Source: an uncultured Actinomycetes bacterium
Lineage (GTDB): Bacteria > Actinomycetota > Actinomycetes > S36-B12
Assembly (NCBI GenBank): GCA_903918595.1
Contig: CAIXFB010000247.1
Coordinates: forward strand, 1-27,681
Reading direction: 5' to 3'
DNA: 27,681 nt
Of the stretch, positions 16,730 through 23,963 are shown piece by piece. Within the stretch, counting starts at the first letter, position 1; each line of letters starts with the position of its first letter. The notes beneath the pieces were generated by a model that was given only the letters and a program-made list of their open reading frames with translations, ran no database searches and was not told the origin of the DNA. The translations under genes were made by a program, and so were the position numbers.

Positions 16730-17572
16730 TCACCTTCGAGCGGCGAGCTCCAAATAGACCGAGATGCCAAGTGCCATCGCGGCGTTGAGTGATTCGGCCC
16801 CGCCCGGCATGGGAATGGAGACGCGTAGATCGGCTGCAGCCTCAACCTCGGGAGATAGGCCGTGTGCTTCAGAGCCGACGATCCATCCCAAAGCCATATC
16901 GCCGGGGACTCGGCTGGCTGCGGCCGTGATCACATCTGTTTCACCATGCGCAGTCAGAGCCCAGAGCGGGCGCCCAGATGATTGAGCCGCTTCGAGGACC
17001 TCGAGCCATGAACATCCCGAGGCGATGGGGAGACACAGGGCAGACCCGGCAGAGCTTCGGACGGCCTTGCCGTTGAACGGATCGACACAACCGGCCAGAA
17101 AAATCACGCCGGCGGCACCGACCCCATGACTGGTGCGCATGATTGTTCCGGCATTACCCGGGTCGCCGATACCGTCACAAATGATGACAGGACCTGGCCC
17201 CGCCATGATTTCTGCAACGTCGAAGTGCGGGAGTGCGATTTCGGCGAAGGCACCCTGCGGGCTTTCCGTCTCACTCAGCGCACGAGAAACCTCTTCGGTG
17301 ATCCACGAAACGTTGTCGTTGTGCTCGTGGACCAACCGCTCTAAAGCCGGGTGTCGGCCGTGCTCCAGGAGCACATCAAACACCTCGACTGGCCGAGGAT
17401 CAGCTAGCAACAGCGTGAGAGCGGCAGGGCCCTCGATCAAAAGCCGTGCATGTTCTGACCGACCCGACCGACTGTGCAGACTTCTCAGATAGCGGACGTG
17501 ATCCGACGAACGTGAACTGAGTTCGCGCTCAGCCACGGAAGAGTCAGGCTGCGTTTGCTGGGAGCGAGGCAC
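16730..17572 (-). CDS. TrmH/SpoU-family RNA 2'-O-methyltransferase
   Basis: Predicted SPOUT-fold enzyme that methylates a ribose 2'-OH in rRNA using SAM. The protein of about 280 residues has an N-terminal substrate-binding segment (LLIEGPAALTLLL). The three SPOUT motifs follow: DGIGDPGNAGTIMRT (motif 1), GWIVGSEAHGLSPEV (motif 2) and IPMPGGAESLNAAMALGISVYLE (motif 3, the SAM-binding knot). It follows rplT as in many actinobacteria, where the neighbour is annotated as TsnR- or TrmH-like. The GTG at 17572 would overlap rplT by 29 bases; GTG 17536 lies just after the rplT stop and is equally possible. Neither has a clear ribosome site. The target nucleotide is unknown. Confidence 0.9.
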   Translation of the reverse strand: MPRSQQTQPDSSVAERELSSRSSDHVRYLRSLHSRSGRSEHARLLIEGPAALTLLLADPRPVEVFDVLLEHGRHPALERLVHEHNDNVSWITEEVSRALSETESPQGAFAEIALPHFDVAEIMAGPGPVIICDGIGDPGNAGTIMRTSHGVGAAGVIFLAGCVDPFNGKAVRSSAGSALCLPIASGCSWLEVLEAAQSSGRPLWALTAHGETDVITAAASRVPGDMALGWIVGSEAHGLSPEVEAAADLRVSIPMPGGAESLNAAMALGISVYLELAARR

Positions 17573-17912
17573 GCGAGAGATCGACCAGGGTCGCGAATGC
17601 GGCCTGATCGTTCACTGCGAGTTCAGCAAGCATGCGACGGTCTACCTCAACACCAGCGGCCTTGAGCCCCTGAATAAAACGGTTGTAGGTCATACCATGC
17701 GAGCGGGCACCGGCGTTGATGCGCTGGATCCAAAGCCGGCGGAAATCGCCCTTACGCGCGCGTCGATCTGCGTAGGCATAGACGAGCGAGTGCGTTACCT
17801 GCTCCTTGGCCTTGCGGTAGAGACGCGAACGCTGGCCGCGGTAACCCGAAGCCCGCTCGAGCATCTCTCGACGCTTCTTCTGTGCATTTACTGCGCGCTT
17901 GACGCGTGCCAT
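17544..17912 (-). CDS. rplT: 50S ribosomal protein L20
   Basis: A 122-residue, strongly basic protein starting MARVKRAVNAQKKRRE, with GYRGQRSRLYRKAKEQV and WIQRINAGARSHGMTYNRFI, all diagnostic of L20. It binds 23S rRNA early in 50S assembly, and in other bacteria it represses its own operon by binding the leader or intercistronic mRNA. A strong GAGGAG ribosome site is six bases before the ATG. The 82-bp gap to rpmI has no obvious terminator. The tail overlaps the possible TrmH start. Confidence 0.98.
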   Translation of the reverse strand: MARVKRAVNAQKKRREMLERASGYRGQRSRLYRKAKEQVTHSLVYAYADRRARKGDFRRLWIQRINAGARSHGMTYNRFIQGLKAAGVEVDRRMLAELAVNDQAAFATLVDLSRASLPANAA

Positions 17913-17994
17913 GGCTATCTCCTCATCGTGCGGGACCCGGTTAGGAATCCATTAAGAATCATGGGAAAAACGTGGATGACTAGAGCGGGCGCGA

Positions 17995-18189
17995 TTAGCG
18001 ACCGAGCAGCCTGTTGACCTTCTTGATGTCGGCCTTGGACACGACCTCATCGGACATGAGCTTGCGGGTGCGCTTGCTCGACTTGACCTCCATGAGGTGC
18101 CGACGATTGGCCTGCTCGTGGGTGACCTTGCCTGATCCCGTCACTTTGAAGCGCTTCTTGGCGCCACTGTGGGTCTTTTGCTTCGGCAT
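17995..18189 (-). CDS. rpmI: 50S ribosomal protein L35
   Basis: A 64-residue basic protein, MPKQKTHSGAKKRFKVTGSGKV at the N-terminus and DIKKVNRLLGR at the end, matching L35 in sequence and length. It lies between infC and rplT in the standard order. AAGGA about nine bases before the ATG is the likely ribosome site. Two hairpins in the preceding 70-bp gap may tune its translation. Confidence 0.98.
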   Translation of the reverse strand: MPKQKTHSGAKKRFKVTGSGKVTHEQANRRHLMEVKSSKRTRKLMSDEVVSKADIKKVNRLLGR

Positions 18190-18211
18190 CTCTTCGTGTC
18201 CTTGCTTTCGG

Positions 18212-18266
18212 CCGATCCACTCTCAGATCGGAAGTTTCTGGATGTGCGCCTAACGGTGGTTAGGCG
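18212..18266 (-). promoter_or_regulatory. Paired hairpins at the infC-rpmI junction
   Basis: On the minus strand CGCCTAAC-CACC-GTTAGGCG (18247-18266) is a perfect 8-bp stem that includes the infC stop codon. It is followed by CCGATC-TGAGAGTG-GATCGG (18212-18231), a perfect 6-bp stem. Neither has a T run, so they are not simple terminators. In E. coli L20 represses rpmI and rplT from structures in this region; a similar role here is conjecture. Confidence 0.45.
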
Positions 18267-18826
18267 GTTTCGCGCTGTTCTTCCTCAGTTGTTGCGAGGC
18301 CATCTTTAGCGGTCTTGCGCCGATGAGGTGCCAGCACCATGAGCATGTTTCTGCCGTCTTGCTTGGGGGTGGCTTCTACGAAGCCCAACTCCTGAACATC
18401 CTCAGCAAGTCTGCCGAGGAGACGGAGCCCAAGTTCAGGCCTGCTCTGCTCACGACCACGGAACATGATCGTGATCTTGACCTTGTCGCCTGCCCGCAAG
18501 AACCGTTCTACGTGACCCTTCTTGGTCTCGTAGTCGTGCGAGTCAATCTTCGGACGCAACTTCATCTCCTTGATGACAGTGTGCGTCTGATTCCGGCGAG
18601 ATTCACGCTCCTTGAGGGCTGCTTCGTATTTGAACTTTCCGAAGTCCATCAATTTGCAGACTGGTGGCTTTGCCAGCGGAGCTACCTCGACCAGGTCGAG
18701 ATCTGCCTCTGCTGCCAATCGCAGCGCATCCTCTATGCGCACGATGCCGACCTGCTCGCCCGCTGGACCGACAAGTCGGACCTCCGGGACGCGAATCCGG
18801 TCGTTGATGCGTGGTTCGACGCTGAT
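18260..18826 (-). CDS. infC: Translation initiation factor IF-3, ATC start codon
   Basis: The 188-residue protein has both IF3 domains. The N-terminal part is VEPRINDRIRVPEVRLVGPAG...DLDLVEVAPLAKPPVCKLMDFGKFKYE; the C-terminal part includes KEMKLRPKIDSHDYETKKGH, KVKITIMFRGREQSRPELG and QDGRNMLMVLAPH. It blocks premature 50S joining and proofreads initiation. The ATG/GTG frame runs 65 codons upstream, but those residues do not resemble IF3. The start fitting the family is ATC at 18824-18826 (I-S-V-E-P-R), preceded by AAGGAGG (18831-18837) four bases away. Rare AUU or AUC starts are a known autoregulatory device of infC. It heads infC-rpmI-rplT. Confidence 0.95.
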   Translation of the reverse strand: MSVEPRINDRIRVPEVRLVGPAGEQVGIVRIEDALRLAAEADLDLVEVAPLAKPPVCKLMDFGKFKYEAALKERESRRNQTHTVIKEMKLRPKIDSHDYETKKGHVERFLRAGDKVKITIMFRGREQSRPELGLRLLGRLAEDVQELGFVEATPKQDGRNMLMVLAPHRRKTAKDGLATTEEEQRETA

Positions 18827-19020
18827 GGCGCCTCCTTGCTCGAGGGGACATTTCTGGCGGGCATTCCCGCACCGAATAAAAATGCCTCCGGCGCAGCGCG
18901 CACGGAGGCAGACAGACGGAATCGATCCCGTCACTCGACCTAGACAACCAAGGGTTATCAGGTGGGAGCTGCCAGCTCCGCTTGCACTACCCGGCCGTAA
19001 AGCCGGGTGAGAATGGTGCA
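18827..19020 (-). promoter_or_regulatory. Structured 5' leader of infC-rpmI-rplT
   Basis: About 190 bp without a gene on this strand holds several hairpins. From 5' to 3' they are ACCCGGC/GCCGGGT (18989-19008) inside TGCAC/GTGCA (18983-19020), GGAGCT/AGCTCC (18965-18979), an imperfect GACGGGATCGATTCCGTC palindrome near 18915-18932, the terminator at 18875-18909, and GCGGG/CCCGC just after. CCTC and GAGG around 18831-18845 could fold the Shine-Dalgarno into a stem. A -10-like TACCCT lies at 19021-19026 with no good -35. Attenuation and SD masking are inferred. Confidence 0.55.
18875..18909 (-). terminator. Intrinsic terminator in the infC leader (candidate attenuator)
   Basis: The minus strand reads GCCTCCG - 12-base loop - CGGAGGC followed directly by ATTTTTATT, a perfect 7-bp GC-rich stem with a T tract. 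It ends about 50 bases before the infC start. No minus-strand gene lies upstream for more than 450 bp that would need terminating, so it most likely acts within the infC leader. Confidence 0.75.
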
Positions 19021-19032
19021 AGGGTAGCAGCC

Positions 19033-19374
19033 ATGAGTGAGCGCTTGGAAATCGGTGAGGTTCCAGCCGTTGAGGTCGTGCTAACGGTCGCCCTGCACCT
19101 GATGTCGGCCTCGGCTGTGGCCTGCGGCTTAGGCGAGGATTCAGGAGGGGAATCGGGCGAGACCGACGACCAAACAGATCTTGCAGAAGCCAGGATTCTG
19201 ATCACGGCTTTGGCCGGTCTGGTGACCGCTGCCGCTCCTAGCCTTGGCAGCATTCATGCGGCCCCACTACGAGATGGGCTCTCCTCATTACAGCGGGCAT
19301 TTCGTGAGGCGTCAGTGATCCCAGATCCACCTGGAATGGGACCAGGGGAAGACCTCACCGGCCCGGTTTACTGA
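19033..19374 (+). CDS. DUF1844 family protein
   Basis: A 113-residue, mostly helical protein of unknown function. It matches the actinobacterial DUF1844 pattern: VPAVEVVLTVALHLMSASAVACGLG, then DLAEARILITALAGLVTAAAPSLG, SIHAAPLRDGLSSLQRAFREAS and the C-terminal IPDPPGMGPGEDLTGPVY. The family is widely found divergent from infC in actinobacteria, as here. ATG 19033 is chosen because the protein then begins MSERLEIGEVPAVE; the open frame upstream (from 18982) crosses infC leader hairpins. Its stop overlaps the end of the convergent SseB-like gene by seven bases. No transmembrane segment is clear; the two hydrophobic stretches are probably amphipathic helices. Confidence 0.85.
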   Translation: MSERLEIGEVPAVEVVLTVALHLMSASAVACGLGEDSGGESGETDDQTDLAEARILITALAGLVTAAAPSLGSIHAAPLRDGLSSLQRAFREASVIPDPPGMGPGEDLTGPVY

Positions 19375-19820
19375 TCTGCGAGTTTCTTCAGATCTTCTCC
19401 TGCTACCACGTACTTGCGCGGGCCACAGACATCAATGACCAGTGCAGTGTTCCCATCATCAAGGGCCGCCTGCGCGGCTGCGACTCCTGTCACGGGAACT
19501 GGCCGAGCCACCGGATCCCACAGCGCCATAGCATCGAGCCCCGTGAATGCCAAAAGGCCGCGCTCCCCTGCTGCATTGACCATGGACACGACCGCCATGT
19601 GCGAGTCCTTGTCGGCGCCTGACTCCTGATCGATTTCATCAGCCACGGCAATGACCGCGACCAGAAGCCGCGCGGACCCAAGTAGATCTCGGGCAGAGGC
19701 AGATTTAGCTTCAAGAAGCGCGCGTAAGGCCGGATCTGCAGAACCGTCGTCTGAGCCAAAGGCCGATCCGACGATGGTCCGACCATCGCCTGGTGTGTTC
19801 GGCGTATCCCCACTCGACAT
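19368..19820 (-). CDS. SseB N-terminal domain protein
   Basis: A 150-residue protein of unknown function with an SseB-type domain: ARLLVAVIAVADEIDQ, DSHMAVVSMVNAAGERGLLAFTGLDAMALWDP, and TALVIDVCGPRKYVVAGEDLKKLA. Gly-rich and acidic residues fill the first 35 positions (MSSGDTPNTPGDGR...). Proteins of this type often lie next to DUF1844 and infC in actinobacteria. ATG 19818-19820 is used; the open frame 110 codons further upstream is antisense to the MFS gene and has no domain match. The gene is convergent with DUF1844 (7-bp overlap) and divergent from the MFS gene with 30 bp between starts. Confidence 0.8.
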   Translation of the reverse strand: MSSGDTPNTPGDGRTIVGSAFGSDDGSADPALRALLEAKSASARDLLGSARLLVAVIAVADEIDQESGADKDSHMAVVSMVNAAGERGLLAFTGLDAMALWDPVARPVPVTGVAAAQAALDDGNTALVIDVCGPRKYVVAGEDLKKLADQ

Positions 19821-19826
19821 TGCACA

Positions 19827-19832
19827 AGGGTA
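19827..19832 (-). promoter_or_regulatory. Possible -10 (TACCCT) for a leaderless SseB-domain transcript
   Basis: TACCCT lies six bases before the ATG on the minus strand, the same spacing as the argC promoter -10. No good -35 is seen. A similar TACCCTTG is found upstream of infC at 19019-19026. Confidence 0.3.
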
Positions 19833-19850
19833 AAGCGCAAGACTCTGCGC

Positions 19851-21035
19851 GTGCCCACCACGACGTCCACGAAGACTCCTCGCGTGTTGCTGTGGGTTTC
19901 GGTGATCATGATCGCGGTCAATTTGCGACCGGCACTCACGAGTGTGCCGACTGTGGTGGTGCAAATCCAGGAGGAGTTTGGCTGGAACAGCGCCACCGCC
20001 GGTTTGCTCACCACCCTTCCGGTAGTTCTGATGGGGCTTTTTGCACTCGTGGTTCCCGCACTCGCTCAACGGGTGGGCCGAACGCGCACAGTGACGATCG
20101 CACTGGTCGTTCTCACAATCGCCACCGGAATGCGGGCGTTTGCCGTGCAAGGGACGGTTTTATTCATTTCGGCTGCCCTTGCCGGAATTGGCATCGCCCT
20201 TGCAACCGGCCTTGTGCCTGGCATTGTCCGCGAGCAAATGCCCAATGCAATGGGCAAGGCCACCGGCGCTTGGACGTCGAGCTTGATGGGTGGTGCCGCT
20301 ATCGCCAGCGCCATCACGGTGCCACTCGCATTGTGGTGGGGTTCCTGGCAATGGGCGCTAGCCGTCTGGACCATTCCCGCTGCTATCGGACTGATTCTGT
20401 GGCGATGTGCCGAAAGATCTTCAGTGCAGCATGTTCGCCCAGCCGCCTTGGTACGACTACGTGAACTTCCATGGCGAAATCGCACCGCTTGGGCACTCAC
20501 TGCATTTCTCACGATAAATTCCATCGTTTTCTACAGCTCACTCGCATGGATTGCTCCCTCATACGCCGAGCGAGGTTGGAGTCAAACCGATGCAGGCTGG
20601 TTGTTCGCGGTTTTCGCTGTAGCGCAGGTGACCTCAGCGCTGACTCTTCCGGCTCTATCGCACCGGATAGTTCATCGGCGCACACTCTTTGCTTCGACCA
20701 TCTTCATGACGGCACTCACCTTGTTGTGCATTGCTTGGGTGCCTGACTTTGCCCCGCCGCTGGTCCTTTTTGGACTCGGATACTTTCTCAGTGGTGGATT
20801 CGCTATGTCATTGGGTCTTCTCAGCGATCTTTCACCCAACGCAGCCGCCGCCGCCCGTTTGACCGCGATGGCGTTCTTCGTGACCTATCTCATCGCGGCG
20901 TCTGGACCGTTTATCGCCGGAACAATTTACGATGCGTTTGATTCCTGGGCCATGATTTTCACACTCTTAGCGATCATTTGTTCGGCGCAGCTCATTGCGA
21001 TTGTGCCATTGAAAAAAGGCGCAATCGTTTCCTGA
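19851..21035 (+). CDS. Major facilitator superfamily transporter, CynX/NimT-like
   Basis: A 394-residue integral membrane protein with about 12 hydrophobic helices split by a basic central loop (RSSVQHVRPAALVRLRELPWRNR, near 190-212). N-terminal helix 1 contains VNLRPALTSVPTVVVQIQEEFGW, and the loop after helix 2 has LAQRVGRTRT. This N-terminal signature resembles CynX/NimT (cyanate or 2-nitroimidazole) transporters, but substrate cannot be assigned from sequence. The GTG at 19851 is the first start in frame and places a short basic tail before helix 1. It is divergent from the SseB-domain gene and ends 10 bp from the convergent hisG stop. It is most likely an exporter or importer of small organic compounds. 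Confidence 0.85.
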   Translation: MPTTTSTKTPRVLLWVSVIMIAVNLRPALTSVPTVVVQIQEEFGWNSATAGLLTTLPVVLMGLFALVVPALAQRVGRTRTVTIALVVLTIATGMRAFAVQGTVLFISAALAGIGIALATGLVPGIVREQMPNAMGKATGAWTSSLMGGAAIASAITVPLALWWGSWQWALAVWTIPAAIGLILWRCAERSSVQHVRPAALVRLRELPWRNRTAWALTAFLTINSIVFYSSLAWIAPSYAERGWSQTDAGWLFAVFAVAQVTSALTLPALSHRIVHRRTLFASTIFMTALTLLCIAWVPDFAPPLVLFGLGYFLSGGFAMSLGLLSDLSPNAAAAARLTAMAFFVTYLIAASGPFIAGTIYDAFDSWAMIFTLLAIICSAQLIAIVPLKKGAIVS

Positions 21036-21045
21036 CGGAACGTGA

Positions 21046-21891
21046 CTACAACCGGCAAGCGTGGATGTCCGTCACCAGAATTCCTCGCGCGCCGAGTCCA
21101 TACAACTCATCCATGATGTGATGAACATCGAGCGCTGGCACCATAGCCCGGACCGCCGACCAAGAGGTGTCGTGCAGTGATGACACTGTGGGTGATTCGA
21201 TGCCAGGAGTGATGGCGCATGCAGCGTCGAGGACACCATTGGGGATGTCGTAGTCAACGAGAACATAGGAGCGCGCAACCATAACCCCGTGCAATCTGCG
21301 CACGAAAGTTTCAACCGCAGGTGTTTCTATTGCATCACTTGGGCGCACAACAAGTGCTTCAGACATCAAGATTGGATCCCCGATCACTTCAAGACCAGCA
21401 CGCTTCAAGGTGGTACCAGTGGCAACAACATCTGCCACCGCATCGGCAACGCCAAGTGCCACCGCATTTTCCACAGCGCCATCAAGTCGAACAACTCGCG
21501 CACTCACACCTTGCTTGGTGAGCCAATCCTCAAGGATCCCTGAGTATGAAGTTGCGATCCGAAGGCCATTGAGATCTGCCACGGAAGAAATCTTTCCGAT
21601 GGGAGCGGCAAGCCGAAACGTTGAGGGCGCAAAGCCCAGAGCGACAACTTCCGTTGCTGCTGCCCGGGAATCGAGCAGCATGTCGCGACCAGTCACGCCG
21701 AGATCTAACGTGCCCTCTCCGACGTAGATGGCGATGTCTCGCGGACGAAGAAAAAAGAATTCCACATCGTTTTCAGGATCATGGACCACTAAGTCTCGGA
21801 CACCTGCATTACGCAGGTAGCCAGCCTCAGCCAGCATTTGGCGGGCCGGCTCGGCCAACTGGCCCTTATTGGGAACTGCTACGCGAAGCAC
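21046..21891 (-). CDS. hisG: ATP phosphoribosyltransferase, long form
   Basis: Catalyses the first step of histidine synthesis, joining ATP and PRPP. The 281-residue protein is the long HisG: LRVAVPNKGQLAEPARQML at the N-terminus, DIAIYVGEGTLDLGVTGRDML, the PRPP-binding region DAVADVVATGTTLKRAG, and a C-terminal ACT-like regulatory domain (about 205-281, VLDAACAITPGIESPTVSSLHD). The regulatory domain implies direct histidine inhibition without HisZ. Its ATG is nine bases after the hisE stop. It closes the rib/his operon and is convergent with the MFS gene. Confidence 0.97.
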   Translation of the reverse strand: MLRVAVPNKGQLAEPARQMLAEAGYLRNAGVRDLVVHDPENDVEFFFLRPRDIAIYVGEGTLDLGVTGRDMLLDSRAAATEVVALGFAPSTFRLAAPIGKISSVADLNGLRIATSYSGILEDWLTKQGVSARVVRLDGAVENAVALGVADAVADVVATGTTLKRAGLEVIGDPILMSEALVVRPSDAIETPAVETFVRRLHGVMVARSYVLVDYDIPNGVLDAACAITPGIESPTVSSLHDTSWSAVRAMVPALDVHHIMDELYGLGARGILVTDIHACRL

Positions 21892-21900
21892 GAGAGACTC

Positions 21901-22164
21901 CTAAAGTTGTTGGTAGACATCATCAAGGCTGATGCCTTTGGCGATCATGAGGACCTGAACGTGATAGAGAAGTTGCGAGATTTCCTCAGCTGAGCGTTCG
22001 GGTCCTTCGTGTTCGGCAGCCATCCATACTTCAGAGGCCTCTTCCACGACCTTCTTGCCAATTGCGTGGATACCCTGCTCCACGAGGCGCACCGTGCCCG
22101 AATCAGGATCACTTGACGCTACCTTCGCGGTGAGTTCAGCAAACAACTCGTCAAAGGTCTTCAT
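21901..22164 (-). CDS. hisE: Phosphoribosyl-ATP pyrophosphohydrolase
   Basis: Hydrolyses phosphoribosyl-ATP to phosphoribosyl-AMP, the second histidine step. The 87-residue protein is a stand-alone HisE of the MazG-like all-alpha fold: MKTFDELFAELTAKV, KKVVEEASEVWMAAE (metal-binding Glu cluster) and AEEISQLLYHVQVLMI. Length is typical. It lies nine bases after ribH and before hisG, an arrangement seen in several actinobacteria. Confidence 0.97.
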   Translation of the reverse strand: MKTFDELFAELTAKVASSDPDSGTVRLVEQGIHAIGKKVVEEASEVWMAAEHEGPERSAEEISQLLYHVQVLMIAKGISLDDVYQQL

Positions 22165-22173
22165 GACTCAAGC

Positions 22174-22650
22174 CTAGAGTGAGCGCAGGTCACGGAGTAC
22201 GAGAGCCGTGCTCACAGCGGCAAATGTTGCTTCTGCACCCTTATCTTCACGAGAATCGCTCAGGCCAGCACGATCGAGAGCTTGGGCCTCATCGTCGCAG
22301 GTCAAGAGACCGAAACCCACCGGCACCTTTGTATCCAGTGCCACCCGATTCAGTCCATCGGTGGCCGCCGAGCTCACATATTCGAAGTGTGGAGTGCCAC
22401 CTCTGATGATCACACCCAGGGCAACAACTGCTTCAAATTTTCCGCTCGAAGCTGCTTCTTGAACGACCAATGGGAGCTCGAAGGATCCAGGGACTCGCCA
22501 GACCTGCACCACCGCACCCATCTGATCTGCGGCCCGCAATGCACCGGCTATCAATCCATCCATGACCTGCTCATGCCACGAAGCTGCAATCACGGCCACC
22601 TGGATACCACTGGCATCAAAATCATTTGTTGGTGCACCGACTCCACTCAT
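22174..22650 (-). CDS. ribH: 6,7-dimethyl-8-ribityllumazine synthase
   Basis: Condenses the ribityl-pyrimidine with 3,4-dihydroxy-2-butanone 4-phosphate. The 158-residue protein has VAVIAASWHEQVMDGLI, WRVPGSFELPLVVQEAA (substrate pocket), VALGVIIRGGTPHFEYV with the catalytic-type His, and a TCDDEAQALDR segment. Start ATG overlaps the ribBA stop (ATGA). Lumazine synthases of this type assemble as pentamers or 60-mers; which applies cannot be told. Confidence 0.97.
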   Translation of the reverse strand: MSGVGAPTNDFDASGIQVAVIAASWHEQVMDGLIAGALRAADQMGAVVQVWRVPGSFELPLVVQEAASSGKFEAVVALGVIIRGGTPHFEYVSSAATDGLNRVALDTKVPVGFGLLTCDDEAQALDRAGLSDSREDKGAEATFAAVSTALVLRDLRSL

Positions 22651-23963
22651 TCCGCTGACTCCTGATCAGCATTGAAATCATGTGACATCCGTCGGACCTT
22701 GGTATCTAGGTAATCCCGGTTCACGTCGTTATGGCCTACGACCAGCGGGACCCGATCAATGATGGAAAGTCCGTAGCCCTCTAATCCGGCGCGTTTTGCA
22801 GGGTTGTTGGTCAGCAGTCGCATGCTCCGGATACCTAAGTCAACCAAAATCTGCGCACCCGTTCCGTAATCGCGCGCGTCTGCCGGCAGGCCGAGCTCAA
22901 TGTTTGCGTCTACGGTATCGAGGCCACCGTCTTGCAGGTTGTATGCCCGCAGTTTGTCGAGGAGTCCAATGCCCCGGCCTTCATGGCCCTTGACATAGAG
23001 GACGACGCCTCGACCTTCGGCAGCGATCCTTTGCATGGCAACATGCAATTGCGGACCGCAATCGCACCGCAACGAGCCAAAGACATCGCCGGTCAAGCAC
23101 TCGGAGTGCACCCGGACGAGCACAGACTCACCGTCGCCAATGTCTCCAACGACAAGTGCCACATGTTCTGTTCCATCAACTTCACTGCGGTAGCCAAAAG
23201 CGGAGAAATCACCAAATTCAGTTGGCAGCAGGGTTTCCGTTATCCGGGTGACCTGAGATTCAAAACGACGCCGAAAGCGAATGAGATCAGCGATTGAGAT
23301 GAGAACCAAACCGCGCTCATCGGCAAACTCGCGGCACTGGACGGCGTTCATCATGGTGCCGTCGTCATTGACCATTTCACACAATGCCCCCGCCGGGTTC
23401 AGACCGGCAAGTCGGGTGAGGTCTACTGCGGCTTCGGTATGACCCGGCCGGCGCAAAACGCCGCCTGGAACAGCCCTCAGTGGCATGACGTGGCCAGGGC
23501 GGGTGAGGTCATACGGCTCAGTCGATGAATCACTGAGAACCTTGATGGTGCGCGCCCGATCCTCGGCGGAAATACCCGTCGTCTTTACATCGCGGGCATC
23601 AACCGAAACCGCATACGCGGTCTGCTTTCGGTCTTCATTGACCGCGGTCATCGGCGGCAGTCCCAACCGGTCGAGGTCATCACCTGTCATACCTACACAG
23701 ATATAGCCCGATGTGTGGCGGATCATGAGGCCGACGATTTCGGGGGTGGCCAATTGGGCAGCGAAGATCATGTCGCCTTCATTTTCACGATCTTCGTCGT
23801 CAATGACGAGAATTGGACGACCCCGACGAAGTTCATCAAGAGCACTCTCGATCGTGTCTAGATCGACACCGTCTTCAGAGGAGTGACTCCTACTACGCAA
23901 AACCGCGACAGCGGAGTCAGATGCGGTTGGCTCTCCAGCGAACAACTCATCAGCGGGAATCAT
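22647..23963 (-). CDS. ribBA: Bifunctional DHBP synthase / GTP cyclohydrolase II
   Basis: Produces both riboflavin precursors: DHBP from ribulose 5-phosphate and the pyrimidine from GTP. The 438-residue fusion begins with a non-conserved tail of about 35 residues, then DHBP synthase (about 37-235: VIDDEDRENEGD, RHTSGYICV, RPGHVMPL 155-162, HTEAAVDL 175-182). GTP cyclohydrolase II follows (about 240-430) with zinc cysteines 289, 300 and 302 in SECLTGDVFGSLRCDCG, and GHEGRGIGLLDKLRAYNLQD. Start ATG overlaps ribE (ATGA); stop overlaps ribH (ATGA). Confidence 0.97.
   Translation of the reverse strand: MIPADELFAGEPTASDSAVAVLRSRSHSSEDGVDLDTIESALDELRRGRPILVIDDEDRENEGDMIFAAQLATPEIVGLMIRHTSGYICVGMTGDDLDRLGLPPMTAVNEDRKQTAYAVSVDARDVKTTGISAEDRARTIKVLSDSSTEPYDLTRPGHVMPLRAVPGGVLRRPGHTEAAVDLTRLAGLNPAGALCEMVNDDGTMMNAVQCREFADERGLVLISIADLIRFRRRFESQVTRITETLLPTEFGDFSAFGYRSEVDGTEHVALVVGDIGDGESVLVRVHSECLTGDVFGSLRCDCGPQLHVAMQRIAAEGRGVVLYVKGHEGRGIGLLDKLRAYNLQDGGLDTVDANIELGLPADARDYGTGAQILVDLGIRSMRLLTNNPAKRAGLEGYGLSIIDRVPLVVGHNDVNRDYLDTKVRRMSHDFNADQESAE

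Noticed and set aside
18827..19021. 65-codon extension of infC to an upstream start codon
   Set aside because: The extra residues have no IF3 similarity and are encoded by leader hairpins and the terminator; the ATC start explains the gene better.
19821..20150. 110-codon N-terminal extension of the SseB-domain gene
   Set aside because: It is antisense to the MFS transporter and Cys/His-rich without any domain; the ATG at 19820 fits the family.
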